DNA from: an uncultured Mobiluncus sp.
Lineage (GTDB): Bacteria; Actinomycetota; Actinomycetes; Actinomycetales; Actinomycetaceae
Assembly: GCF_943914685.1 (NCBI RefSeq)
Contig: NZ_CALUCZ010000013.1
Span: 1-64,000, forward strand
DNA: 64,000 nucleotides
Direction of reading: 5' to 3'
Shown here: positions 33,199-42,705 of the stretch, in pieces
Numbering within the stretch: position 1 is the first letter of the stretch
How the letters are laid out: every line of letters begins with the position of its first letter
The notes under the pieces: model-generated
The model's input: the letters and a program-made list of their open reading frames with translations, nothing else
The model's database searches: none
What the model was told of the DNA's origin: nothing
Position numbers and translations under genes: made by a program

Positions 33199-34674
33199 GT
33201 GAAAAAACAGAAACCGGATTTAAGCGATTCTGCGACCGCGGCGCGACAGCCTCGCTTGGTCGAACGCATCATTGGCGCCGTCATTCTGGCCCTAGCGGTG
33301 GTGGTGTTGGTGACCGCCACGATGCAGTGGTTTGGTGATACCGCCCGGATTCGCAACAAGGCGGAAGTGAAAAAAATCACCACGGTCGCCCCGTTGAAAG
33401 AAGCCTGGACCCTGGCCATGCCCGCGAAAATGAAAGATCCGCGCTCGGTGCAGGTGTGGGGCTACGCCGATTCCCAAGACTCTTTGGCGGCCCAGGACGC
33501 CGCTACCGGCGTGACCGCTAAACTGGCCGAAAACGAGCAGCTCGTGCTGGTCAAAGGTACTGATGGCAAGGCTCAAACCCAGGCTATTGCGCTGGTCGAC
33601 GAAACGACCGGCACCGCTAAATGGTCGAAAACCTACGATGACCTGCCCCTGGACTATTGCCTGAAACAGCTGTGGCAGAGCTCGATTACCTGCGAGTCTG
33701 ACGCCGCGAAAAAGGTGGTGCGGATTGACCCTAGCGGCAATGTTGCGGTGGGGGATTTGCCTAATGACATTTGGGATTTAGCGACCGGCGAGCACGTTTT
33801 GGGGGCAATTTTTGACCAGTTCCTGGTGGTTCCTATCGCGGTTGGAGAGGGGAATTCGGCAGGGGCACAAGCGGTTTACATCACGCCGGACTTTGCGTGG
33901 AAAGGAAAGTTTCCGCTCATGGTGCCAAACGCCCAGGCCGCCCAACCTTTGCTGGTGCAAACTCGGGGGTCGGTGACCTTGCTGGGGGTGACGACTTCGA
34001 ATCAAGACGGGTCTAACCGACAAAATACCTGGAGTTATTCTCAGATTATTAATACGAAAATCGGTTCTCTCGACACCTCGAAACTGGGGTCTGCCCCCCA
34101 GATTTCCATGTTGGAAGCCGGTTTTTTTGCCTCCGCTGACCCGCAGAGCGCCGCTGAGGTTCATTGGCAAATTCACGGTTCTGACGGTGGTGTAGTGGGG
34201 GAGGGCCAGTGTCCCTCACTAGCCGCTCAAGCTCTGCACGCCCAACTGCGCGCCGGACTTCGGCTAGATACTGACAGTGCAATGGCCGCCTTGAAATCCG
34301 GGAAAGTTCCCGTACTCATGCCCGACCGGACGTATTTCCTGGGTGCGACCGGGGAAACCTGTGCGTCCTGGCCCGGTTGTGCGGCAAAAACCTGGACCAC
34401 CGGGGACGGCGTCACCATCAATCTGAAGGCTCCGGGAACCCCGCTGGCCTCTGACGGGTCCAAAGCCGTGTTCACCGAGGGCAACGGCGGGCTGCTGAGC
34501 TACGGAGTCGTTGACGGCAAGTTCCTCTGGGAAGGCATCGCCCCGCCCTTGAAAGACGCCGCCACCAGCGGGGAAACGTTTGTTTTCGGGTCTGGATTGG
34601 GCCAGCTGGCGCAACTGGGCGACCTCAACAAGGGCAGCGCCAAGGCCGTGTTGCGCTACCTCACTCTGCCCTAG
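33199..34674 (+). CDS. Membrane-anchored PQQ-like beta-propeller protein
   Basis: A 491-residue protein with one N-terminal transmembrane segment (about 24-43, IIGAVILALAVVVLVTATMQ) and a large extracytoplasmic part. Repeats of the type LVDETTGTAKWSKTYD, IDPSGNVAVGDL and VVDGKFLWEG fit a PQQ-like beta-propeller used for binding or assembly rather than catalysis. Six cysteines, some paired in short stretches (YCLKQLWQSSITC, ETCASWPGC), could form disulfides outside the cell. The start is a GTG at 33199. I recognise no closer family. It is convergent with the metal transporter operon, about 9 bases from its last gene. Confidence 0.7.
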   Translation: MKKQKPDLSDSATAARQPRLVERIIGAVILALAVVVLVTATMQWFGDTARIRNKAEVKKITTVAPLKEAWTLAMPAKMKDPRSVQVWGYADSQDSLAAQDAATGVTAKLAENEQLVLVKGTDGKAQTQAIALVDETTGTAKWSKTYDDLPLDYCLKQLWQSSITCESDAAKKVVRIDPSGNVAVGDLPNDIWDLATGEHVLGAIFDQFLVVPIAVGEGNSAGAQAVYITPDFAWKGKFPLMVPNAQAAQPLLVQTRGSVTLLGVTTSNQDGSNRQNTWSYSQIINTKIGSLDTSKLGSAPQISMLEAGFFASADPQSAAEVHWQIHGSDGGVVGEGQCPSLAAQALHAQLRAGLRLDTDSAMAALKSGKVPVLMPDRTYFLGATGETCASWPGCAAKTWTTGDGVTINLKAPGTPLASDGSKAVFTEGNGGLLSYGVVDGKFLWEGIAPPLKDAATSGETFVFGSGLGQLAQLGDLNKGSAKAVLRYLTLP

Positions 34675-34682
34675 GGGGTTGC

Positions 34683-35576
34683 CTAAGAAGCAACCTGTTG
34701 AGGTTCCGGGTCAGGGTCGGGTACGGCAGTCTGTGCGCCATGATAGCGCTGCAGACGCTGTTGCCGAAGCAAATCCACCAGCCAAACGATCAGGAACAAC
34801 ACGCCTTCAAGCAGCACGACCGTGGCTCCTGACGCTGTATCGAACCAGTAGGAAATATAGGCTCCCAGCACGACGCAGAATACGGATAACAAAGGAGCTA
34901 TCCATAGCATAGCGTTGAACCGGTTTGTGAGCAGCCGGGCGGTTGCGCCAGGGGTAATCACCAGTGCCACGATGAGGATTGCGCCCACTGCTTGCATCGC
35001 CACCACGACTGTCAAAGACAGAGCTACCAGCAACAGAGTCGCCAACCAGCTTGTAGAGATGCCGATAGCGTGGGCGTGAGTCTTGTCGAAGGCATACAGC
35101 ACCAAATCCCGTTTTTTGTATAACAACAGCACCAGAGCGAGTGGGCTCAATATCAAGACCTGCCACATATCGGCTCTGGTAATGCCGAGCATGTCGCCAA
35201 ACAAAATGTGGTGCAAATCAATGTGACTGGGGAACAGACTGATTAAGACCAGACCGGAGGCAAACATTGTCGTGAATACCACCCCAATAGCCGTGTCTTC
35301 TTTGACCCGTCCGCGCCCCCGCACTGCGCCAATCAATCCCACCACCAGCAAAGCTGCCACGAGGGCGCCTATTGCGAAGGGCGTTCCCAAGAGGTAGGAC
35401 ACGACGATTCCGGGAAGAATTGCGTGGGACAGGGCGTCACCTAACAGTGACCAGCCAATCAAGACCAACCAGCAGGACAACACGGCACAAACCGCCGCCG
35501 CGACTCCGGTGACGATGATGCCCCGGAGCATAAACTGCTGCGTCCACATTTCGATGAAAGCTTCATAAAAATTCAC
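34683..35576 (-). CDS. Metal ABC transporter permease (Mn/Zn/Fe family)
   Basis: A 297-residue membrane protein of the ABC-3 family (ZnuB/MntB/SitC type) with about eight transmembrane helices. Family marks include LLGDALSHAILPGIVVSYLLG near 45-65, HILFGDMLGITRAD near 150, and VVAMQAVGAILIVALVITPGATARLLT near 190-215. It probably forms the channel of a dimer. Its ATG overlaps the stop of the ATPase gene by four bases (ATGA). Together with the next two genes it makes a SitABC-like importer. Confidence 0.92.
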   Translation of the reverse strand: MNFYEAFIEMWTQQFMLRGIIVTGVAAAVCAVLSCWLVLIGWSLLGDALSHAILPGIVVSYLLGTPFAIGALVAALLVVGLIGAVRGRGRVKEDTAIGVVFTTMFASGLVLISLFPSHIDLHHILFGDMLGITRADMWQVLILSPLALVLLLYKKRDLVLYAFDKTHAHAIGISTSWLATLLLVALSLTVVVAMQAVGAILIVALVITPGATARLLTNRFNAMLWIAPLLSVFCVVLGAYISYWFDTASGATVVLLEGVLFLIVWLVDLLRQQRLQRYHGAQTAVPDPDPEPQQVAS

Positions 35577-36379
35577 TGTCCACCTCCTGACGCGGCGGGA
35601 TTTAATCCAAACGCTTTCGCGAGGTTTTGCGGGTCTAAGGCGCCGGCGGGATCACCTTGATAAACTACGCGACGATACAGCAAAACCACTTCATCGCAGA
35701 GCTTTTCCAAAGAAGCCAAATCGTGGGTTGAAACCACCACCGTGGTGCCTTTTGCCGAGATTTTGCGCAGCAAATCGACGATATTGGTTTCGGAGTATTT
35801 GTCTACTCCGGCAAACGGTTCATCGAGGAGCAGGAGGGGCGCGCCTTGGGCAATCGCGCGGGCGATAAACACCCTTTTCTTTTGACCGCCGCTCAACGCC
35901 CCAATTTGGCGCTGTTGCAAATCTTGCAACTCCACCATTTCTAACGCGGCTTGCACCGCTGCCACGTCTGCAGATTTGGGACGACGGGTCGGTCCCATAA
36001 ATCCATACCGTCCCATCATGACGACTTGGTTTACGTTAACCGGGAAGTCCCAATCGATTTCCTCATTTTGCGCAACATAACCAATCAGTCGCTGTTTGCG
36101 GGCTTGGTTCGCGTCAATTCCGGCAACTTTAATACTGCCCTTTTGATACGAAACGCTGTTGGTGATGGATTTGAACAGTGTTGATTTTCCCGAACCGTTC
36201 ATCCCTACCAGACCACAAATTTGACCGCGCGACACGGTTAAACTGGCACCCTCCAGTGCCACATTAGCTCCGTAACGAACATGCAAATCTGAGACTTCTA
36301 ATATAGGCGGGGCTAAATTTGAGCTGGACTCAGCTTCAGCCCCGCCTGGCTCTATGCGGTTGTCGAGAGCATCACTCAT
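35573..36379 (-). CDS. Metal ABC transporter ATP-binding protein
   Basis: A 268-residue ATPase. Walker A is GMNGSGKSTLFK (near 59), the Q-loop lies in YVAQNEEIDWDFPVNVNQVV, the signature is LSGGQKKRVFIARA (near 160), Walker B is LLLLDEPFAGVD, and the switch His is in VVVSTHDL. The YDWDFP-type segment is typical of Mn/Zn importers. The first 28 residues are a Glu/Ser-rich tail. It overlaps the binding-protein gene upstream and the permease downstream by four bases each. Confidence 0.95.
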   Translation of the reverse strand: MSDALDNRIEPGGAEAESSSNLAPPILEVSDLHVRYGANVALEGASLTVSRGQICGLVGMNGSGKSTLFKSITNSVSYQKGSIKVAGIDANQARKQRLIGYVAQNEEIDWDFPVNVNQVVMMGRYGFMGPTRRPKSADVAAVQAALEMVELQDLQQRQIGALSGGQKKRVFIARAIAQGAPLLLLDEPFAGVDKYSETNIVDLLRKISAKGTTVVVSTHDLASLEKLCDEVVLLYRRVVYQGDPAGALDPQNLAKAFGLNPAASGGGQ

Positions 36380-37314
36380 TTCTGAGTCAATCCTCGGGTA
36401 ATCAAATCTGCGTCGTAGCGCAACAGATCCAGATAGGTCGGAACGTCTCCATCTGAGTCTGACAAGGAATCAACATACAATTCCCCACCGAATTTCGCAC
36501 CTGTGGCTTCCACAACGGGTCGCATTTTGTCTCCCACGGTTGACTCGCAGAAAACTGCGGGAACGTGGTTTTGCTTCACGTAGTCTTCCACTTCCGCTAC
36601 GCGAGAGGGAGTGAGGGCTCCTTCGGCATTTACGCCCCACAAGAATTTCTCGTTGAGGTTATAGTCGCGAGTCAGATACGAGAATGCTCCCTCACAGCTG
36701 ACCAAAGTACGTTGTGACGGGTCGAGCTGAGAAAGCGTGGACGTGATGTCCTCGCCGACTTTTTCAATCTTGGCACCATACTGTTTGGCATTTTCCTGGT
36801 ACTCGGAGCAGTTCTTTGCATCTAAATCGCAGAAGGCTTTTGCCATATTCTTCACGTAGAGGGCGCCGTTTTTCGGGCTCATCCAAGCGTGCGGATTGGG
36901 CTTACCCTTGTAGTCGCCTTCGGTAATCGGAATGGGCTCTACGCCCTGCGAAACATTGACCTTTTTGGCATCCAGATCGGCGGTAAACTTCGTGAACCAG
37001 CGTTCCAAATCCAGCCCGTTATTTAAAATCAGTTTCGCTTTCTGCGCCGACTTCAAGTCCGAGGGCGTGGGTTGGTAATCGTGGATTTCCGCCCCAGGTT
37101 TGGTGATAGAGCGGACTTCCAGATGGTCTCCGGCAACGTTTTGAGCCATGTCCTGCAACACGGTAAATGTGGTGAGGACCAGGGGTTTGCCTGGTGCGGC
37201 TGAATCCGAGCTGGAGCTGGGGGTCCCGCCGCACCCGCTGAGAGAGGCTCCCAGGCACAAAAGCGCGGCTACGGTCAAGGTTTCTTTAATTTGCTTGTTT
37301 TTAAATCTCTTCAC
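36376..37314 (-). CDS. Metal-binding lipoprotein of ABC transporter (SitA/MntA type)
   Basis: A 312-residue solute-binding lipoprotein. Lipobox LSGC near residue 27. Cluster A-I metal ligands are visible: His of GAEIHDYQPTPSDL, His of KPNPHAWMSP, Glu of VSCEGAFSYL and Asp of LYVDSLSDSDG. The Glu plus Asp pair is the pattern of manganese/iron binders (PsaA, MntC, SitA) rather than the His-rich loop of zinc-binding ZnuA, and no His-rich loop is present. Probable substrate is Mn(II), with Fe(II) possible. It starts the operon, with an operator-like palindrome 15 bases upstream of the gene. Confidence 0.93.
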   Translation of the reverse strand: MKRFKNKQIKETLTVAALLCLGASLSGCGGTPSSSSDSAAPGKPLVLTTFTVLQDMAQNVAGDHLEVRSITKPGAEIHDYQPTPSDLKSAQKAKLILNNGLDLERWFTKFTADLDAKKVNVSQGVEPIPITEGDYKGKPNPHAWMSPKNGALYVKNMAKAFCDLDAKNCSEYQENAKQYGAKIEKVGEDITSTLSQLDPSQRTLVSCEGAFSYLTRDYNLNEKFLWGVNAEGALTPSRVAEVEDYVKQNHVPAVFCESTVGDKMRPVVEATGAKFGGELYVDSLSDSDGDVPTYLDLLRYDADLITRGLTQK

Positions 37315-37328
37315 GGGTATAGCCTAAG

Positions 37329-37342
37329 TTAGGCATACCTAA
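37329..37342. promoter_or_regulatory. DtxR/MntR-like operator before the metal transporter operon
   Basis: TTAGGCATACCTAA is an inverted repeat (TTAGG-CATA-CCTAA), extended by a further CCTAA at 37323-37327. It resembles the binding sites of DtxR/IdeR/MntR regulators, in which TTAGG half-sites flank a short spacer. Its place just before the Mn/Fe-type importer makes repression by metal-loaded MntR or DtxR likely. No such regulator gene is in the window. Confidence 0.65.
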
Positions 37343-37403
37343 GTTTGCAAGCCCGAAACCGTTGAAATCCCGTAATTTAGCGATTTTTTTGTACTGACAA
37401 ATC

Positions 37404-40325
37404 CTAAAAAACCAAGGATACGAGCTTTGGAGCACGCACGATAATCCGTTTCGGCTCCCGCCCGTCCAGCAACTTCACCACCGCCGGTTCCGCCAGGACC
37501 TTCGCCTGCAAATCCGCCTCGGAAATCTCGGGGTCCACCGACACTTTCGCGCGCACCTTGCCCGCCACCTGCACCACGCAAGTGACCTCCTCAGCCGCCA
37601 ACAGCGACTCATCGGTCACGACCGGGAACGTGGCCCGGGCGATTCCGCCCTGGTGACCCAAACGTTCCCACAGTTCCTCCGCAATGTGCGGAGCGATGGG
37701 GGCGACCATCACGACCAACGCTTCTGCGGCCTCACGTGGCACCTGGGGTAACCCGGTGAGGTGATTATTCAGCACAATCATCTTGGCGATAGCCGTGTTC
37801 ACGCGCAGATTGTCGTACTCCACGGTGACATCGTGAATGGTGCGAGCCAGCACTTTTGCGGTCGCCAAATCCGGGGCGTCATCGCTGACGGTGAGCGCGC
37901 CGGTGTTTTCATCGACGATATTGCGCCACAGCCGCTGCAGGAAACGCTGAGAGCCGACCACCGCGCGCGTGTCCCACGGACGGGACATATCCAGCGGCCC
38001 CATCGACATCTCGTAAACCCGGAACGTGTCCGCGCCGTAATCCGCACACATCTGATCAGGGGTGACGATATTCTTTAGCGACTTGCCCATCTTGCCGAAC
38101 TCGCGGTTGACCGGCTGGCCCTGCCAGGTAAAGCCGTCCTCTTCGCTGCCCTCCACTTCGTCAGCCGGGACGTATTGCCCGCGCGAATCCGTGTAGGCGT
38201 AAGCCTCAATCATGCCTTGGTTGAACAGGCGATGGAACGGCTCTGAACTGGAGACATATCCCAAGTCATAGAGGACCTTGTGCCAAAAACGCGCGTAAAG
38301 CAGGTGCAGCACCGCGTGTTCCACGCCGCCCACGTACAAATCCGTGCCGCCGCTGAGGTTGCCTGCCTCGGGGCGCGGGCCCATCCAGTAGGCTTCGTTG
38401 TCGGGGCTGGCAAAAGCCGTGGGGTTGTCCGGGTCGGTGTAGCGCAGCTCGTACCAGCACGAGCCCGCCCAGTTCGGCATGGTGTTTTGGTCACGAGTGT
38501 AGGTCTGCTTGCCTTCGCCCAGGTCCAGTTCGACGGTCATCCAGTCCGTAGCGCGGCCCAGCGGGGATTCCGGGGTGGAGTGGGCGTCGTCAGGGTCAAA
38601 AGTCCGGGGCCGGAAGTCCGACACTTCGGGCAGCTCCAAGGGGAGCATCTCTTCCGGCAGGGCGTGAACCCGCCCGTCAGCGCCATAAACCACGGGGAAA
38701 GGCTCGCCCCAGTAGCGTTGCCGGGAAAACAGCCAGTCACGCAGACGGTAGGTCACGGTCTTCTCGCCCCGCCCGGTCTGGGCCAGCCAGTCGCTGATTT
38801 TCGCGATAGCCTCAGCCTTGCCCAGCCCGTTCAGGCTGATTTCACTGTTGGCGGAGTTCTCGATGACGCCGTCACCGGTCCAGGGTTCCGTCTGTACGTC
38901 GAGGCCGTCCGGGCCAGAAATAGTTTGAATAATGTCCAGGTTGAACTTTTTGGCAAAGGCGTGATCGCGCTCGTCGTGGGCGGGCACAGCCATAATCGCG
39001 CCGGTGCCATACCCCATCAAAACGTAATCCGCCACGAAAATCGGCACCAGGGAACTATTGACCGGGTTCGTCCCGAAAATGCCGGTAAACACGCCGGTCT
39101 TTTCGGTGAAGTCGGTTTCCGCAGTCCGTTCGCTGTCGCTCTTCGCGCTGGCTTGCGCCCGGTAGGCCGCCACTGCTGCGCGCGGGGTAGCGTATCCACC
39201 GGTCCACTCCGGTCGAGTCCCCTCCGGCCAAGCGTCCGGTACCTGCAATTCCGCGTCCGCACAATCCTCGGCGCCCACCAGCGGATGTTCCGGGGAAATG
39301 ACCATGAAAGTCGCGCCGAACAGGGTGTCGGGCCGGGTCGTGAAGACCTGCAGAGTCTGCGGCTGCGGCCCTTGACCGGCCTCGACCTGGAAGTTTACGG
39401 TGGCGCCGAAAGACTTGCCGATCCAGTTGTGCTGCATGGTGCGGACCTTATCGGGCCAGTCAATCGTGGCCAGGTCGGCATCCAGCCGGTCCGCATAGCG
39501 GGTGATGCGCATCATCCACTGGCGCAGTTTCGTCTTAAACACGGGGAAGTTGCCGCGTTCGGAACGCCCTTCGGCGGTGACTTCTTCGTCCGCCAGCACC
39601 GTGCCCAAGCCCGGCGCCCAGTTCACCGGCGCGTAAGCCACGTAAGCTAGGCGCTCGGCGTCAATGAGTTCTGCCTGTTCCACCGCGGAAAGCTCGGCCC
39701 AAGCCCGCCCGTCCGGGGTGGGGCGGGTGCCGTCCTCGTACTGTTTCACAAGGGTGGTAATCGGCCGGGCCGCGCCCTTTCCGGAGCCGTCGCGGCGCGG
39801 AGCCTCCGGGTCATACCAGGAGTTGAAAATTTGCAGGAAAATCCACTGGGTCCACTTGAAATAGTCCGGGTCGGTCGTGGCGAAAGAACGCCGCCGGTCG
39901 TGGGACAAACCAATGCGTGCCAGCTGTTTGCTCATGTTGGCGATATTGTCATGCGTGGTGATGGCTGGGTGCTGGCCGGTTTGCAGGGCGTATTGCTCGG
40001 CGGGCAGGCCAAACGCATCGTAACCCATGGTGTAGAGCACGTTCTTGCCCTGCGCGCGCTGGTAGCGGGCTACCACGTCGGTGGCGATATAGCCCAGCGG
40101 GTGTCCCACATGCAGACCTTTGCCGGAGGGGTAGGGGAACATATCGAGGATAAAGTATTTTTCGTGTTTTGCCAGGTCGCCGGCCAAGGAGCCGCTGGGG
40201 TTATCCGCGTTAAATGCGCCGGTTTCGTCCCAAATCCGTTGCCATTTCGCTTCCAGGTCCCCCGCCATCTCAGCCGTGTAGCGGTACTGCGGGGTGTCTG
40301 GGGTTTCCGGGGTGTTTTCAGCCAT
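37404..40325 (-). CDS. leuS: Leucyl-tRNA synthetase
   Basis: Charges tRNA-Leu. A 973-residue class Ia synthetase, near the top of the bacterial size range. HIGH-type motif in [15 protein letters not shown] (near 68-82), the CP1 editing domain at about 260-480 ([32 protein letters not shown]), the zinc-like insert, then the KMSKS region near 743, which here reads [12 protein letters not shown] with Gly in place of the first Ser. The anticodon-binding domain and a C-terminal tail follow. The ATG at 40325 was chosen over an upstream one because GAAAGAAGAGG lies before it. A TTCACAAGGGTGG variant of the dispersed motif lies in frame at 39745-39757. Confidence 0.96.
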   Translation of the reverse strand: MAENTPETPDTPQYRYTAEMAGDLEAKWQRIWDETGAFNADNPSGSLAGDLAKHEKYFILDMFPYPSGKGLHVGHPLGYIATDVVARYQRAQGKNVLYTMGYDAFGLPAEQYALQTGQHPAITTHDNIANMSKQLARIGLSHDRRRSFATTDPDYFKWTQWIFLQIFNSWYDPEAPRRDGSGKGAARPITTLVKQYEDGTRPTPDGRAWAELSAVEQAELIDAERLAYVAYAPVNWAPGLGTVLADEEVTAEGRSERGNFPVFKTKLRQWMMRITRYADRLDADLATIDWPDKVRTMQHNWIGKSFGATVNFQVEAGQGPQPQTLQVFTTRPDTLFGATFMVISPEHPLVGAEDCADAELQVPDAWPEGTRPEWTGGYATPRAAVAAYRAQASAKSDSERTAETDFTEKTGVFTGIFGTNPVNSSLVPIFVADYVLMGYGTGAIMAVPAHDERDHAFAKKFNLDIIQTISGPDGLDVQTEPWTGDGVIENSANSEISLNGLGKAEAIAKISDWLAQTGRGEKTVTYRLRDWLFSRQRYWGEPFPVVYGADGRVHALPEEMLPLELPEVSDFRPRTFDPDDAHSTPESPLGRATDWMTVELDLGEGKQTYTRDQNTMPNWAGSCWYELRYTDPDNPTAFASPDNEAYWMGPRPEAGNLSGGTDLYVGGVEHAVLHLLYARFWHKVLYDLGYVSSSEPFHRLFNQGMIEAYAYTDSRGQYVPADEVEGSEEDGFTWQGQPVNREFGKMGKSLKNIVTPDQMCADYGADTFRVYEMSMGPLDMSRPWDTRAVVGSQRFLQRLWRNIVDENTGALTVSDDAPDLATAKVLARTIHDVTVEYDNLRVNTAIAKMIVLNNHLTGLPQVPREAAEALVVMVAPIAPHIAEELWERLGHQGGIARATFPVVTDESLLAAEEVTCVVQVAGKVRAKVSVDPEISEADLQAKVLAEPAVVKLLDGREPKRIIVRAPKLVSLVF

Positions 40326-40540
40326 ATTCCTCTTCTTTCCGACAATCAACGTATCCAGTTTAGACCAGGGGACCTACGGGCGAAAAAGTCGTGACCCAGA
40401 GAGTATTAAATCGGTGTCGAGGCGGCCACGCGATGCTGTAATCGGCGGATTTGACCCGTTTACACAAAATATCTGCGTTGATAAAATTGCCGGCAAGCTA
40501 GGTTTTTCTAAACAGTTATACAGATTCCAGGAGAAATATC

Positions 40541-41017
40541 ATGAATACGTTTATTCGCAATAGTACGTTGGGGATAGTCGCGGCGATGGCTCTCGCATTT
40601 GGTGTGTCGGCTTGCGGTGAATCCGGCACGCAGCCCGCTAATGACGCCGCGGCGGCTAGCCCGACAACGCAGCCGACAAGCCCGTCTACCAGCGAAACTG
40701 TGGACTTCTTTACCATCGTGAATGATAGGTCCAGCAATGCTTGCAATGCCGCTTTGGTAACTGGAACACTGCAGGTTGATGAGCAAGGATGTTTGGTGCT
40801 TGGAGGGGACGATGAGGTTCCCGCGATAGTGCCTTTATTGCCCAAGGGAAGCCAGATTTCAGACAAATCCGTCACTCTGCCGGATGGAACTGTTTTGGAA
40901 ATCGGTAAGAAAGTTTCCCTTGGCGGTGGATTTACCAACGAAGAGCGATTCGTGTCCAAAGCAAATAAGCAGTGTAAAACCTCTTCTGTGTACGCCGTTT
41001 GCCCTGAACAAGGCTGA
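40541..41017 (+). CDS. Putative lipoprotein of unknown function
   Basis: A 158-residue protein. A lipoprotein signal peptide ends in VSAC-GES near residue 25, followed by an Ala/Pro/Ser/Thr-rich spacer (NDAAAASPTTQPTSPSTSET) and a small domain of about 100 residues. The domain has four cysteines (SNACNAALV, DEQGCLVL, KQCKTSSVYAVC) and a strand-rich pattern (LPKGSQISDKSVTLPDGT). I do not recognise the family. AGGAGA lies eight bases before the ATG. A terminator-like palindrome is 145 bases downstream. The gene is lower in GC than its neighbours. Confidence 0.7.
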   Translation: MNTFIRNSTLGIVAAMALAFGVSACGESGTQPANDAAAASPTTQPTSPSTSETVDFFTIVNDRSSNACNAALVTGTLQVDEQGCLVLGGDDEVPAIVPLLPKGSQISDKSVTLPDGTVLEIGKKVSLGGGFTNEERFVSKANKQCKTSSVYAVCPEQG

Positions 41018-41161
41018 GCGGCAGCTTTTACGTTGCAGTTGCCCGCGCCTGAATATCGATGAACCCTGCCTGGGGTAGTGGTTGCCGGTTTGGTGCGGGG
41101 CTGGTGCTCCCGCTCCTCGCGCGTATTTTTCGGAAACGGGGGGCGTTAATCCTATTAATTT

Positions 41162-41193
41162 GCCTCGGTGTGCCATATATGGCACACCGAGGC
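41162..41193. terminator. Perfect 32-bp palindrome, probable terminator
   Basis: Bases 41162-41193 are a fully self-complementary 32-mer (arms of 14 bp, centre TATA), followed on the plus strand by GTTTAAATAGGTTTT. It is long enough to act as a terminator in either direction. It lies between the lipoprotein gene (plus) and rpsT (minus). The remaining intergenic sequence (41018-41334) shows no gene. Confidence 0.7.
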
Positions 41194-41334
41194 GTTTAAA
41201 TAGGTTTTATCCCGGGTTTTCAGCCGCGCGCATTCGCCAGACAATCCGAGTCTCTGTTCCACACCGGGTTTTCGAGTGGGCAAAAGGAAAACGCCCACCG
41301 AAGTGGACGTTTTCAAACAGCTTAGAGAAACCGA

Positions 41335-41598
41335 TTACTGCATGGCAGCAACGCGGGTGGCCAGCTTGGATTTGCGCTGAGCCGCTTGGTTCTTGTGAAT
41401 GACACCCTTGGAAGCTGCCACGTCAAGGTGACGGGTGGCCACCTTCAAGTTGGCCTCGGCTGCGGCCTTATCCCCGGCCTCGATAGCCTCGCGGGTCTTG
41501 CGCACCAGGGTCTTTAGCTCGGAGCGCACGGACAGGTTGCGCTGGCGCGCCTTTTCGTTGGTGCGAATCCGCTTTATCTGAGACTTAATATTTGCCAA
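41335..41598 (-). CDS. rpsT: 30S ribosomal protein S20
   Basis: Primary-binding small-subunit protein. With the TTG start at 41598 it is 87 residues: [20 protein letters not shown] (first residue read as Met), then [20 protein letters not shown] and [18 protein letters not shown], matching S20 throughout and in length (86-88). GAGGGAAGA lies seven bases before the TTG. The frame extends upstream to an ATG that would add 15 non-S20 residues. A TTG start for S20 is known from Escherichia coli, where it limits translation. The gene normally sits next to holA; here it is 11 kb away. Confidence 0.96.
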   Translation of the reverse strand: MANIKSQIKRIRTNEKARQRNLSVRSELKTLVRKTREAIEAGDKAAAEANLKVATRHLDVAASKGVIHKNQAAQRKSKLATRVAAMQ

Positions 41599-41801
41599 TG
41601 TTCTTCCCTCAAAAGTATTGATTTTCGCCGGTTTTGGCGACACACAAGGAAATATCCTACGCCATTTTGCGCCTTATTCGCAAATCGGTGGTGAAAACGC
41701 TGAGCTAACGGATTCAGGCTGCGTCTACCGTTCGTGATGCCGCTCATCATCTAGATGTTTCGTGCTGGTTTTCGGCGTCGGCACACCGATACGGGACGTT
41801 T

Positions 41802-42284
41802 TCACAAGGGCGTTTCTTGGTTGGTTTCAAAAACGACCGCGGCGATGCGGGTGTCATCGTTGGCGATGAACAGTGCTTGTTCTGCCTGAGGAAACAGCGA
41901 GGTCGGAAGTCCCACAGTTTGGAGCCCCACACCCGAATCGCAGGCCCCGATTTCCGCTAGCCGACGCAATTCGCTGTCGTGCCGAAGCCAAATCGAAACG
42001 GGGGAGGGCGAGTCTTGTGCACACCGAAAAGAAATTTGGCGATAAGAGGACTCCTCCTTGACAGGTTTCAAATCCAGGTGCTTATCCGAACGGAATGATG
42101 CCTGCGCCAGGAATTGGGTAGGCATCCAACTTTCTTGAACCTCCTGTTTAATATCGGAAATGGACAGCTTGGGAGCTGCCGCATCACTCGGAGCAGAATC
42201 GCGCTGGGAACACCCCGACAAAACAAACGGCAAAGCAAGGACTAATAAAATCGCGATAGACGCTTTAGAAAACAGTTTTAACAT
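41802..42284 (-). CDS. Putative lipoprotein of unknown function
   Basis: A 160-residue protein with a lipoprotein signal peptide (SIAILLVLALPFVLSGC, Cys near 25). The mature part is a mixed, strand-rich domain of about 130 residues (ISDIKQEVQESWMPTQFLAQ, then YRQISFRCAQDSPSPVSIWL and TRIAAVVFETNQETPL), with a second Cys pair that could form a disulfide. No family is recognised. AGGGGGAACC lies immediately upstream of the ATG. The gene ends inside a TTCACAAGGGCG motif: the TGA stop is the reverse complement of its TCA. Confidence 0.72.
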   Translation of the reverse strand: MLKLFSKASIAILLVLALPFVLSGCSQRDSAPSDAAAPKLSISDIKQEVQESWMPTQFLAQASFRSDKHLDLKPVKEESSYRQISFRCAQDSPSPVSIWLRHDSELRRLAEIGACDSGVGLQTVGLPTSLFPQAEQALFIANDDTRIAAVVFETNQETPL

Positions 42285-42705
42285 GGGTTCCCCCTGGACT
42301 TTGAGTATGGCGGGTACGCCGTGCGGCAGAAACACGAGTGATATCGGTTTGGGCTTTATCTTGGCTAACGAACCGGCGTTCCCGTGACGCTGGGAAAACC
42401 TGGTGACCTGCAGCTAAGAAGTGGCTGACGCGTCGGGGTCAGCGAACAATCTCTGCGGCGAGATTAGAGATGTTTCAAGGTAACAGATTCCGTGTCTCTG
42501 CGCAATAGTCCGGCAGGCCCAAATTATTCCTGACCGGAGGAACGCCGCACCGGGCAACAGCCAGGGCGATTGCCGAAACTTGTGCGCGAAAGTCCTCCGG
42601 TAAACTTCGTGGCGGGAGACCCAGCCCCTTACAGCCCGCTAAAGATTGGGCAAACGGGGGAAAAATGACAAAATGGAATGTCTAGCGAGAGAGATAAGGA
42701 AGTCC
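42285..42705. other. Intergenic stretch before lepA
   Basis: No gene of any confidence. The short open frame at 42160-42387 is antisense to the lipoprotein gene and not convincing. No tRNA, riboswitch or terminator of clear type is seen; lepA has its own ribosome binding site at the right end. Confidence 0.4.

Noticed and set aside
38280..39650. A 456-residue open frame antisense to leuS
   Set aside because: It lies wholly within leuS, where the synthetase motifs are clear.
42285..42705. Small stable RNA (SRP RNA or similar) between the lipoprotein gene and lepA
   Set aside because: Some GC-rich words looked suggestive, but the conserved SRP core and a closing stem could not be found.
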